Shown here: positions 24,814 to 35,254 of the stretch, in pieces
Layout: each line of letters begins with the position of its first letter
How positions within the stretch are numbered: position 1 is the first letter of the stretch
NCBI GenBank assembly: GCA_007449985.2
Contig: VIIQ02000007.1
Location: forward strand, 619,001-683,000
Direction: 5' to 3'
Length of the DNA: 64,000 nt
From: Desmodesmus armatus
Lineage: Eukaryota; Chlorophyta; Chlorophyceae; Sphaeropleales; Scenedesmaceae
Translations under genes and position numbers: made by a program
Notes under the pieces: model-generated
What the model was told of the DNA's origin: nothing
The model's input: only the letters and a program-made list of their open reading frames with translations
The model's database searches: none

Positions 24814-26590
24814 CCCAGTTTTTGGGTTGTCACTATGATGACTTTATATATTGTGCGGCTGCTGCATGGTTGCTGCTGACAGCGGTACTGTTGCAGTAGG
24901 GATTGAACAGGGCAGCCTGTTGACTTTTGTACACTATTTTTCTTTTTGAGGTCCCCTCAACCCCAATGATTGATTGGCAATGTGCCTGTTGAGGGCGGCG
25001 GCCTCATGACTGCGTGAGTCTGAGGTGCCACTTGCACTGCAGTGCGTATACTTTGGCGCCCGATTTCATTGCTGGTGCGATCAATCAGTAGCTGTGTAGC
25101 TTCAGCAGCTGGATGCAGGAGAACTGCTCACTCAGTGGGCACAGCTGTGTTGTAATAAGATCGCAGAGGCTGAAGCTGCCGTGTCTGTCAACGAAAAGAA
25201 GTGGTTAACTGATGCATGTGCATGTGCAAATGCGGCTTGACGAGCTTCTTTTTGAGTGGGCACAGCTGCGCAATGGTCAGCAGAGTGCTGCTGTTGGGGC
25301 TGATACCCCCCCCCCCCTGGCTGCTCGGGGAATGTTGTTGCCGTAACAAGGGGGGGGCGTGCAAGAAAGTCCTGGACACCATCACGAGAAAGTCAAACAG
25401 GCCCCAGACACCCACCCACCCCCACCCCAGAACCTGCGTTTTTCGGCCCCAGGTGTTTTCATGTGGATAGTTAAGTATATATACGCATTCAGTGGCCTTC
25501 AGATGGTCCTGTGCGCTTCGTCTTCTTCATAAGATCTGATCGGTGGTCTGCTGCTGTGCCTGTCCCGAAACCTAGCTGCGCTGCACATGACGTTGCTCAT
25601 ACAGCTCTTATGAGTCTTAAAATTCAGAATATGAGCTCTCGGCCAGCTGTCGAGCAGATGAGGCACGTTTTTCTCTGCTGGCCATGTGGTGTGGGGTGAT
25701 GGTTGGCTGTAAGACACGAACTATTTGTTGGCAGGCTACGGAGACACGCGCAATGGATAGATCTTGGTCTGACCTTTCAAACGAGCCGCTTCCCACATCA
25801 TTTGGGCTGCTGACAAGAAAGTTACTGAACCCTGTGCAAGAAAGTCAAACAGGCCCAGACCACCCACCCACCCCCCCCCCTCCCAAAACCCCCCCAGATT
25901 CCTTGCAAATCAAATTCAATATAATGTGTAATAACATATATAACATATCCTGGAATTTTCAGGAGAAAGTGTGGGATGGTGCTGTCATCTTACTGAGTGC
26001 CCCCCCCCCTGGCCGTAAATTGATTTTCTGGGTACCTGCTGCCGGACTCGCCTGCACATCATGCCATGCTGTGCTGATTCAATCAATCACTCAATGAATC
26101 GGCGTTACCATTACTACTACAAAACTGGGTCATTGGCCCAGGCTCTGGCAGGGCCTTGCCTGACGGCTATTCCAGGAGCCAAGCTAGGCGCATATTGCTT
26201 CAACATCCAATAAAGGCAGAAGACCAGGGGAAGCACTCACTCAAAGAGCACAACAGGCTCAATCAGGACCAACAGGGACACTGATCCTCATGCGTTATAC
26301 CTGCAGCTATGTTGACAGCACAAAAAGTTGCCGCCGATTACCGCTGTTACTGAGCGGTGGAAATGACCGGCCAATACCTGCTGATTTGGCACAGTGTACG
26401 ATTGCTGCCGGGAGCCTTGTGATAGTGGCAGCTCAAACAGGTCATGCCAGCTGCCACACACAACGGCACCTGCCACACACAACGGCAGCTGTGATGATTA
26501 ATAAGGGGTTGAACCCTGTGAAACGCATGACTCAACTTGCAAAATAACTCCTAGCCTTTCCTCTGAGGAAAGGGTTTGGAGTCCGCTACC
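24814..26590. other. 3' UTR and repeat-bearing intergenic DNA
   Basis: After the 3' UTR (TGTAA at 25151) no gene is supported. A direct repeat built round GAAAGTCAAACAGGCCC, followed by ACCCACCC and poly-C, occurs at about 25388-25432 and 25840-25882. Three C runs of nine to eleven bases (about 25308, 25870, 26003) are part of it. This could be a degraded mobile element, but no open frame or terminal repeats were found. Confidence 0.4.
25151..25155 (+). terminator. TGTAA polyadenylation signal
   Basis: It lies about 340 bp after the stop at 24813 on the same strand, a usual distance for green-algal mRNAs. Confidence 0.5.
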
Positions 26591-29500
26591 TTACTTCTTC
26601 ATAATAACCTTCAGCAGGCCTCCTGTGACAAATGGCATCTGCTTGCGGTAGCCGCTCTCATCACTGTACCTGCCATCATTGTACCTGTCCTCGTCAGTGT
26701 CTGACACAGCCACGCCATTGAGGAAGCCGGCCACATACTCAGTCTTGGCGTGTTTCAGCTGGTGGTTGAGCTCGTGGTCGTAACCGCCGCCAGTAGAGCT
26801 GGCAGTCACGTGGGCATTGACCACGATGGCAGTTCCGGAGTACACGGCTCCGTTGTGGGGCTGGTTGTAGTCCGCGCTGTTGTCCGCCACCAGGGTCCTG
26901 CCTTTCTTGCTGCGTGCAGCCTTCTTGCTGGTGCTGCGCTTGTTGCCGGGCGTGTTGGCGATGGCAGCATCGCTGGTGGCGTAGGATGGGGAGCAGCTGA
27001 GGGCCTTGAGTGTCTCGAAGTTGCCTGTGGCGTTGAAGGTGAATCCGTCCTCCACAGGGCACCCACACTCCTTTGCAGAAGAGGAAACGGCGCTGTTGCA
27101 GCAGTGGAAGAGAGAGAGAGGAGGGGGGGATTGTGCAAAGGAAACAGCCAAGCATTGTCAGCTGCTGTCCTGGTCAAAGCGAGCACACTGTTTGCTAAAT
27201 GGAGCGTCAGCTCTGAAATGCTGTGCATATGGCTGTTTCATGAAAGGGCTCTCTGCCTGTGATGCCAGGCTATGCTGAGCTACAAGACTGAATGTTGCTG
27301 GTGAAGTGTGGCCACCTGGTTAGCTTACGCCAGTGGTTCTCCATAGGCGCATAATAACATACTTACTACGCATGCTGGCTCTGTAACTCTCTGAGGCTGG
27401 TACTTGAGGGTTGTGAGCCGCACAACATCAATGCACAAACCTACCATGTCATCTCAATTTGCAGGCAAGTATCAAATGCACACAGGGAGGTGTCGCCATC
27501 TGGGTCGGCATCCTTCATTTGGACGAGGCATGAGGCTGCATAGTTAGGCAAGATTGCGTCCTGAAGGAAGTTGGAGTCGCTGTGCTTCTTGTAGTCCAAG
27601 GACTGCCCGCACTCCCTGGCACTCTCCTTCTCCACGCCACAGGTGAAGAAAGCCCTGCAGTGCAGAGTACAGTTGCAAGCAATTACTAGTAGTATTGGTC
27701 AACTGATTGTGCACGCACCATGGGTTTGGAATCTTGGGATCTAGTGTCAGCTGTACCGCTGATGTTTGGCCAATATGCCTGGTGTTTGATCCCATCCACA
27801 CTTCTATGTGCTGCACACTCAACTGCCAGTTCGCACCGGCATTGATGCCGCTGCTGAATGCACACACAGCGTGCCTGTGTCAACAGTGCTGCACACACAC
27901 ATACAGGTGAAGTGCGCCTGGGCTGTGTGCCGGTCAGAAATCTGTGCCTTCATGGCATGCTGGAATCAGGGTGGACGAGACTTGGCGCTTACCTATAAGA
28001 ATAGTCGTCATTTTCATCAACCGGCAGATCCTGAACCCTGACCTCCTGAAGGGTGAGGCTCACGTAGCGCTCGTCATCGTCGTCAGCATGGTATCCCTCG
28101 TCAGCATGGTATTCCTCTCTGGGATGGTAGACAGGCTCTTCCCTGCAGGAGACCAACAGCACCGCCATATCAAACACGGATGTTATGGTACCATACATCA
28201 GTTATTTTGGCGCACACACATGCCCTGAGGGCACCTGCATGATTGAGTGCAATGGGGCAAGGAAGAACGAGGAAAACTTGTCCTTTGGAGTTCATGCACG
28301 TCAAGCATGTAACAGCAACAGGGACATCCCCAGTGTCATCCAGGCTGGCATGAGCGTAGATATAGACATACAGGCACTTCCCCGCACCTGTAATAGGCAT
28401 GCCTGCAGGGCAGCACGATACGGTTGCAGTTCAGCAGCAGCAGTTGCAGCAGCAGAAGCACATCAGTCCAGCACTGCATGCCAGAAAACTTGCAACGCAT
28501 GCATATGCCTGTGAGGAACACAAGGCACAGCTCGGCCCTGCTACTCTGTATCTGTCCTGAGTTGGTGTCAGTCAGCACCGTCTGCTTTCACAAGAGGCTG
28601 TGTTGCTTTTTTGAATATGGCTGAATGCCCCAGCTGCAGTCCAATCTGAGGTGCTTACCTGGGCTCGTACTCCTCCTTATGCTCCAGGCCCCTGCAACGC
28701 AACAATACCATATGGATTTAGTTGCATGCGCAACCATCTGCAGAATGTCATCAAAAGCACACTTTGTGCGGACGGGATTTGGGGCCAGGGACACGGTGTA
28801 TGATTTGGCAGGCAGCATGATGAGGGCTGCCAGGCGTGTGGTTTTGTGACATGAAGTTTTGACTCTGCTTGACTACATATGGGGGTTTGTGGCTGATTTG
28901 CAGCAAGCATTTTCTAGCCTGGATCATCAAGCCAGTTTTCGTTATTGTTCCCTCCCACCCGCCCTCTGTCTGTGGTTCTTGGTGCCTTGGTGGGCCTTGC
29001 ATGTATGTCTTTCTCAGGTTTGTCTTTTTCATGTTGGTGTTGCCTTGGCATGCGGCTCGTGGTCGTTCGGGGTGTGCAAGGGACCTGCTGGCTACTGAGT
29101 GACCAGCAGGCCACCTCTTTGGTAGCCATGGGTGTTGGTTACTCAACATCCAGGGCTTGCCCGTCATTTGCCCAACCTTACTCCACATTGAGAGCCGGGT
29201 GTCTTTGGTTGTGTCATTGTAACAAGCACCAACCTGCCCTGAATCTCATACTGACTGTTGCAGTGGGTGCGTGATGGGCGGTCACGTCTGTTCTGCAGCG
29301 CAGGAAGGCAGATGCAATTGCTGCTCCGCTGAGCTGCCTCCAAACGTTAACGTCAGTTCCTCCAGCCCAACCCCAGCGAAGTACGGAACAGGCTGTTTCG
29401 TTTCTGGGAAGAAACCGCTGCCCGTCTGAATCTGATGACAAGGGCACAGCTCATGATGTAATGGACTGCCAACGAATAGGTACTTTGCCCAATATTGCGT

Positions 29501-29680
29501 TATGACGCTTGCTGCTATCATGCCATCAGCAGCAAGACGACCAGCAGTGGTCAAGCACCTGTGCCCATCTCCACGCCTGTACTCCGCGTAGCGATGGGGA
29601 TGCTCATCGTAGTCAGGACGAGCGCAAACTGCTCCCGCAGCCACAAGGCATAGCAGTGCGATGCAACAGCGCCTGGACAT
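26591..29680 (-). CDS. Secreted orphan protein, acidic/His repeats then Cys-rich region
   Basis: Five exons: 29559-29680, 28659-28691, 27993-28142, 27445-27654 and 26591-27092. They total 1017 nt (338 aa). The start gives a signal peptide (MSRRCCIALLCLVAAGAVCA, cut after Ala20 likely), so the protein enters the secretory pathway. The mature part begins with His/Tyr/Asp/Arg-rich sequence (DEHPHRYAEYRR). Exon 3 has two short repeats (EEYHADEGYHADDDDE). Exons 4-5 hold about ten cysteines, including TCGVEKESARECG and KECGCP, which suggests disulfides, and a basic patch (SKKAARSKKGRTL). All four introns are phase 2, so exons 2-4 are symmetric. I recognise no family; a cell-wall or extracellular role is inferred from the signal peptide only. 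The 867-bp first intron could hide another exon. Confidence 0.7.
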
Positions 29681-30347
29681 GTCTCCTGTTGTGTGTGTCG
29701 CTTTCCCCAAGTCTCACACGAATGTAGGTATGTCAACAAGGTTATCAATGAGTCTCGAAGCTGGTGCTGTGAGCAGCAGATGAAGGCAGCAGCGGCGAGC
29801 GACCCTTAGGGTAGTAGTACACACGTTTTCCGTACAGTGCAACAAGGGTGCACTACATAGTGCGATGAACCTTGCCTGGGTGCCTTTTCAATATGGTGGC
29901 TTGGCTAGAGTAGATGCTCTGATGAAAGTCCTCCAGTACACTGCAATACAAGTACAGTGACTGTTGAGAACTCCGGCATCACAAACAGGATTAACAGTCG
30001 TGCTAACATCATAACGATGCTCGTATTTGTGGGCGAAATGTTTCAAACACAGCGCCAGCAGCGAATGCGTCGTGACCCAGGCACAGGCAGCAGTATATCT
30101 CACTGAGATAGACAACTGAGTCAGTTGTGGTGAGCTGCTGTTTCCCAGCTTCCTTCGTATGCCTCGCTCACGGTGGTGCAAGCAAGAAATATACTTGATG
30201 CTAACTCCCAGACAGGCTACTGTGAACTCATGCGTTGCACTCCAGCAACTGCCACTGTTGAAACTGCTGCTGCTGCAACTGCAATTGCTGCCGGTGGACC
30301 CAAGTAGGTAGTAGTACTGCTGCTGCTGCTGGTGTCTAGGTGACCCA
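29681..30347. other. Divergent promoter region and MYND leader
   Basis: The secreted-protein gene (-) and the truncated MYND copy (+) diverge from here. Around 30030-30130 is sequence similar to that before the next copy (about 31715-31790), including a shared GCGCCAGCAGCGAA. It is followed by a donor (GTGAGC, about 30129) that would pair with CTAG|GTGACC just before the ATG, giving a leader intron. Confidence 0.45.
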
Positions 30348-31510
30348 ATGATGAGTGGTGTTGTGACAGTTTGGAAGGATTGCTTGAAGCAGCTTCAGTT
30401 GATCACCGACAGTTCACACCTGTCTGAAGCATCAGCAGCAGCTGCTGTGCGGGTTGCTCAATACCATGACAAGCTGCAGCGGGTAGACCACCTGCCAAAG
30501 GCCACATGGAAACGACTGGTGTATGACATGCAGGCAAGTTTGGGCTCAAGTGTGGGGCTCTTGACTGGAATAGGGTTGCTGATTTGTCTATGTGGCTGCA
30601 ACTGCCTGCTGTGCGATAGCGGGCTTGGTGAACTACCAGCTGAGAGCCGAAGTATCAAATTTCAAACTCTTGAAAGTTGGGTTGTCAATATTTGTGAGGT
30701 CCTTGGCATGATGACCCTTCCCTGTAGCAGCGACTCACATCATGCTGCGGCCGCTGTGCCACATGCCCTGCCAGCCCAGGCCCTCTGCCCAGGTAGCTGG
30801 TGTGGTCTGCGCAGCAAGCTGTGGCATGCATGCAGCACAAGACATACTTTGGTATCATCTTGCAACCCCAACTGCCTTGCACTAACCCTCATTATCTCAC
30901 CCTGACAGCATTGCTTTGCTGTCTTGCCGCCATGCTCTCACTGTGGTCGGCCTGGTGCCTTCACCTTCTACACCTTGCCCAACTGCTGTGCTACACCTTG
31001 CCCTACTGCCATCTGTGCATGTGGTGGTGTGCAGGTGCCCTTCCATGCAGCTGCAGCCAGTTGCTCTGCAGGACGAGCCTGGGCAGCAGCACCAAATTAC
31101 AGCAATTTGGTTCCTTTTGCAGCAGCAGTCAGCATGGTGAAGCTTGTCCTGCGGGGCGCCCTACAATCTGGGCTGTTTGTTCACACAGCCGCAGCGCAGG
31201 ACACCAGCAGCCCTGTGGGCATCAGCATGCTGCAGCAGCTGCAGGTTGCAGGACTGCTGCAGCAGCTGCCAGAGATGCTCTGGGTTGCAGCAGATGCTCT
31301 GCACCTTGCCGCAACCACCGAAAGCAGCTGGCAGCCGCTCGTGCTGATGAAAACGGTCGATGTGCTGCTGACTGTTTCAGAGCATGTTATCCAGCTGCAT
31401 GGGGGGCCGCCTGCGGTGCTGCAAGTATACGCTGTGCTGGCACCAGCAGCCTTCCACCTCATAACAGTGGCCATGAGGTATGTGAGCGTCCACCTGCCCA
31501 CTCACTTGCA
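30348..31510 (+). pseudogene. MYND-family gene, copy 4, 5' fragment only
   Basis: Exon 1 is 30348-30533 (62 aa, ending KATWKRLVYDMQ). The intron has the same GC-AG form (CAG|GCAAGT, acceptor GTGTGCAG), and exon 2 starts at 31035 with VPFHAAAA. Similarity to the paralogues stops near 31505, after the LAPAAF and AMRYVSVHLP block. The frame then runs to a stop at 31577 in unrelated sequence. The middle of the protein and the MYND finger are missing, so it is a truncated duplicate. It could still make a protein of about 240 residues. It lies directly upstream of the intact copy in the same orientation, which suggests a tandem duplication that kept only the 5' end. Confidence 0.8.
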
Positions 31511-31943
31511 CCCATCATGCCGGTGGAACTGCATCTCAACTGCCAAATCAGGCCCTGGCCAAATAGTGATTTCTTGAGTATACCGGGCAGAGGAGGCCAC
31601 TGCATTGTTGTCAGCAGCAGGTTGGAAAACTCAAGTCCAATGTTGCAACTGAACCCCAGTTTTTCTACGTGATCGCGACGTGTTAATGACGTGCTGGGTA
31701 CTCTTGTCCAACATTTCGAAACGCAGTGCGCCAGCAGCGAAGGCGTCGTCCCACTGGGCACCGTGTGCAGCACTCAGGGGGTGAGTGGGTAGGCTGCTGC
31801 TGCATCGTATGCACGCATCTACACTCAGTTGATATCACCGATACCTTCGTGGAGATTTCAGCCGCGTGGCACAGCAGCATCACCGCTGAATGCAACTGCT
31901 GCTGTTGGGGCTTCTGCTGCTCTGTGACACAGGTGACCTGACC

Positions 31944-34900
31944 ATGACTGGCGTCGTCTCCACGTACAAGGATTGCTTAAAGCGGCTTCAAGAGCTGCAT
32001 GAAGCAGCAAGACAAGACAATATTCCTGAAGCAGCATCGGGAGCATACGTGCAAATTGCGACCAAGTGCAACAAGCTGCTGCTGTCAACAGACCCCCTTC
32101 CCAAGGCCACCTGGAAAAGGCTGGTGTTTGACATGCAGGCAAGCGTGGCGCACACTCCATGTTTGCAGTTGTGCTATGTGATGCAGCAGCAGTACTGCTA
32201 GTGTAGGTGCCTGTAGCGGTGTGAAGCATCCAGCAGCACGCAAGGCCCCACCTCTGTGACACCACCATCCAGTTACATGCTGTACGATGAATACAGTGTG
32301 CTGAGGTGGCAGTTACCTCGCCTGCTGCACCAGCCGTGTACCACAAGGCAGGCTGGTCAGTGCTTACCCCACCCTACACTCACGGAATCCCCTGTCTTCC
32401 TTTCTGCCTTGCTGCCTGTTGGGTTGTGCAGGTGCCCTTCCATGCAGCTGCAGCATGCCAAACGGCAGACACTCTACTACACACAGCTGCCTTCATCATC
32501 CTCAAAACCATCCTGCAAACAGCCAACAGCGCAGGACTGTATCAGCTCAAACTGACAGCGCAGGACACCACCAGCGCCCTGGCGGTCAGCATGCTGCAGC
32601 AGCTGCAGGATGCGGGACTAATGCAGCAGCTGCCGCTATCGATGCAGCATGCAACAGCAGACCTTCAGGACGTGCTGGCCGCTGATGCAGCCAAGTCGAG
32701 CGCAATGCTGCATGGGGTGCTCGACAGGGCCGCTGATGTGCTGACCACAGCACAGCATGTCATACAGTTGCACCAGGGGCTGCCTGCGGTGCTGCAGGCA
32801 CTTGCTGTGCTGGCACCAGCAGCCTTTGGGCTCTTAGCTACAGCTATGAGGTACATCAGTGTACACCTGCCCACAATGCAGCAGCAGCAGCAGCAGCAGC
32901 AGGGGTCGGAAGAACAGCAAGTGTCACGGAGAGTCCTGCTGCTGAAGGGGAATGCAGTCGTGCAGACAGCTGAGGTTTATGTGCAGTTCCTCGGTTCGCT
33001 TTGGTTTGCCTGTGGTGGCGGCCTCGCTGCATACAGGGCAGTCCCACAGTTCCAGCAGCTGCTGGACAGCCCCAATCTGGTGCCGTTCCTGGTGCTGCAG
33101 CTTGCTGTTGTGTCTCAGGGCCTGCTGCTGCAGCAGCCAATGCAGCAGCTGCGGGCCACTGCAGCAGCAGAAGAGGCAAGCAGCCGCAGGGGACGGCAGA
33201 TGCAGCGCACACGCGGGCGCAGCAGCACCAACAGTGCCAACAGCACCAACAGCGCCAACAGCAGCAGCAGCAGCAGTGTTAGCAGTGACGCAGCCACGCA
33301 GGCTGAGCAACCTCTCATACTGCTGCAGAAGCTGCAGGCACAGCGGCAGCTGCCGCCCGCTACGGCCTGTCAGCAGCAGCTGGTTGAGCTGTTGGGTGTG
33401 GACAGCATGACACTGGCATGGGCCAGCCAGCGGCAGCGCATCTCTGACAGCATGTCGGGGTTTCTGGAGCTGCTGCGGCTGTACCAGGAGGTTGTGCACA
33501 CCCGTTTGGTTTTGAATCACCGCAAGCAGCAGCGCGGTCAGCAGCAGCAGCGGCAAGGGCAGGGGCAGCAGCGGCAAGGGCAGCATGGGGAGGAGCAACA
33601 GCAGGGAGTGGCTGCAGATAGTCAACTGCAGCTGCTGCTGCCAGTCGTGCTGCTGCCGTGTGCGGCTCGGCTCTGCAAGGCCGGATCTGCAGCTGCTGCA
33701 GCTCTAGGACTCAGCTCGGCAGATCAGGCAAGACTTTGCAAGAGCATAGCATTGGCGAGCAACACGGCCGTCCGTGCATGGCAAGCCCAGCAGGTTGCTG
33801 CTGGCAGCAGCAGCACCAGCAGCAGTGCAGCGGATGAGCTACAGCTGTGGTTGGGTGAGCTCAGGAGTCTCCTGCTGCTGGTGCTGCATGAAGTGCTGCT
33901 GGCAATGCCACAGCAGCAGCAGCAGCATGCCGGCCCCTCTCTTGCTGCTCCACCAGCAGTTGCTGCTGCTGCTGGTGGTGCTGCGACACAGGAGGACTTG
34001 GTGCATGCTGCTGGCAGCCTGACAGAAGTGCTGCTGCTGCTGCTGGGCGAGCAGCAGGAATTGGACGCACTGGTGCAGCTGCAAGAGACAATTGCAGCAG
34101 CAGAGCAGCAGCAGCAGCAGCAGCAGGAGCAGCAGCTGGCTGAAGCGTCACCAGCAGGGCCAGGGGATGATGGCAGTAGCTGCTGCAGTGCTGCTGCACT
34201 ACTACAGCAGCTGCAGGGTGTTGCGCCTGGCGGGGGTGTGCGCAAGGCTGTCCCTCCTGCGCTGTCTGTCTCAGCGCAGCTGCCCTTCCTCTGTGCCACC
34301 CTTGAGCGCCTTGTGCGGATGCGAGCAGCAGCGATCACAGCTGAGGGCTTGGATGCATACACTGACGCCACAGAGAAGGCCCTCACTGTCGTGGGGTCGG
34401 GCTGTATCGGGCAGACGGATGAGGAGCAAGTAGGGGTGTTGACAGCAGCAGCTGAGCTGTCGGGCCTGGGGCAGGCAGGGGGGCGGCAGTTCTACAGCCT
34501 GCTGTGTAGCTTAGTGAAGCTCTACTACTGCTTCAGCCGGCAGTCAGTGCTGCAAGAGGGCGTGATGTGGAACCCCTTGCAACCTGCCCTTGCATCAATG
34601 CAGCTGTTGGATTCAGGGCATGCCAGGGAGGGTTCTGCATCCGCCGAGATGCTCGGCGCGCTTCCCAGCTTATTCGTCCTCGGCCGCTGCTGCTTGCTGT
34701 GGGCGGATATTCTGTCAGCGCAGACGGAAGATGGGAGTCCAGCGCTGCAGGAGAGTGATCAACAGGAGCTGAGGTGCTTTTTGGGTGAGTTTCTCACTGC
34801 GTCTTGCGACACGGCAGAGGAGTGGCTGTGTTCTCGCCCAGGGGTGCTGTCAGCGGCCGGGTATCCGGACCCTGACGGCTGGCTGCAGCAGCTTAGGCTG

Positions 34901-35254
34901 GCAGCAGCAGCAGCAGCAGCGGCGGCAGCACAGCATGCGGATGCGGACGCTGCTGCTGCCCAGTGTGCAGTACTAGTTCAAGAGTTGCGGGCCCTGGGTC
35001 AGGCCAGCTGCCTGTTTGCTGTGCCGCTGTTCTGCAACAACCCGCGGTGCATGTCGCTGCATGGGGAGACGGAGGTCAGCCTTGTGTCGGGGCGTGCCTG
35101 TGTGTGCAGCGGCTGCAGGGTGGCGAGGTACTGCGGGCGGGAGTGTCTGAGGCAGCACTGGAAGCAGCACAAGCCCGTGTGCAAGGCACTGGCGGCTGCA
35201 GCTGCGGCTGCGCAACCGCCTAGTGGTGATGCAGCTGCGCCCGATGCGCTGTAG
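31944..35254 (+). CDS. MYND zinc-finger protein, copy 3, intact
   Basis: Exon 1 is 31944-32138 (65 aa) and exon 2 is 32432-35254, giving 1005 aa. The donor is GC type (CAG|GCAAGC) and the acceptor is TTGTGCAG. This is the only family member in the window whose frame runs unbroken into the finger. Order: N-terminal helical segment ending KATWKRLVFDMQ; conserved VPFHAAAA; an Ala/Leu/Gln-rich helical body with poly-Gln runs (about 32878, 33520-33600, 34095-34130); a QLFxLLGVDS-type block (here QLVELLGVDS); GRCCLLWADIL; and a MYND finger at about residues 930-985 with Cys/His pairs CNNPRC, CVCSGC, YCGREC and HWKQHKPVC. MYND domains commonly recruit partners in transcription or chromatin complexes; the role here is unknown. 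A leader intron probably runs from the donor at about 31780 (GTGAGTGG) to ACACAG just before GTGACC. Confidence 0.85.
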
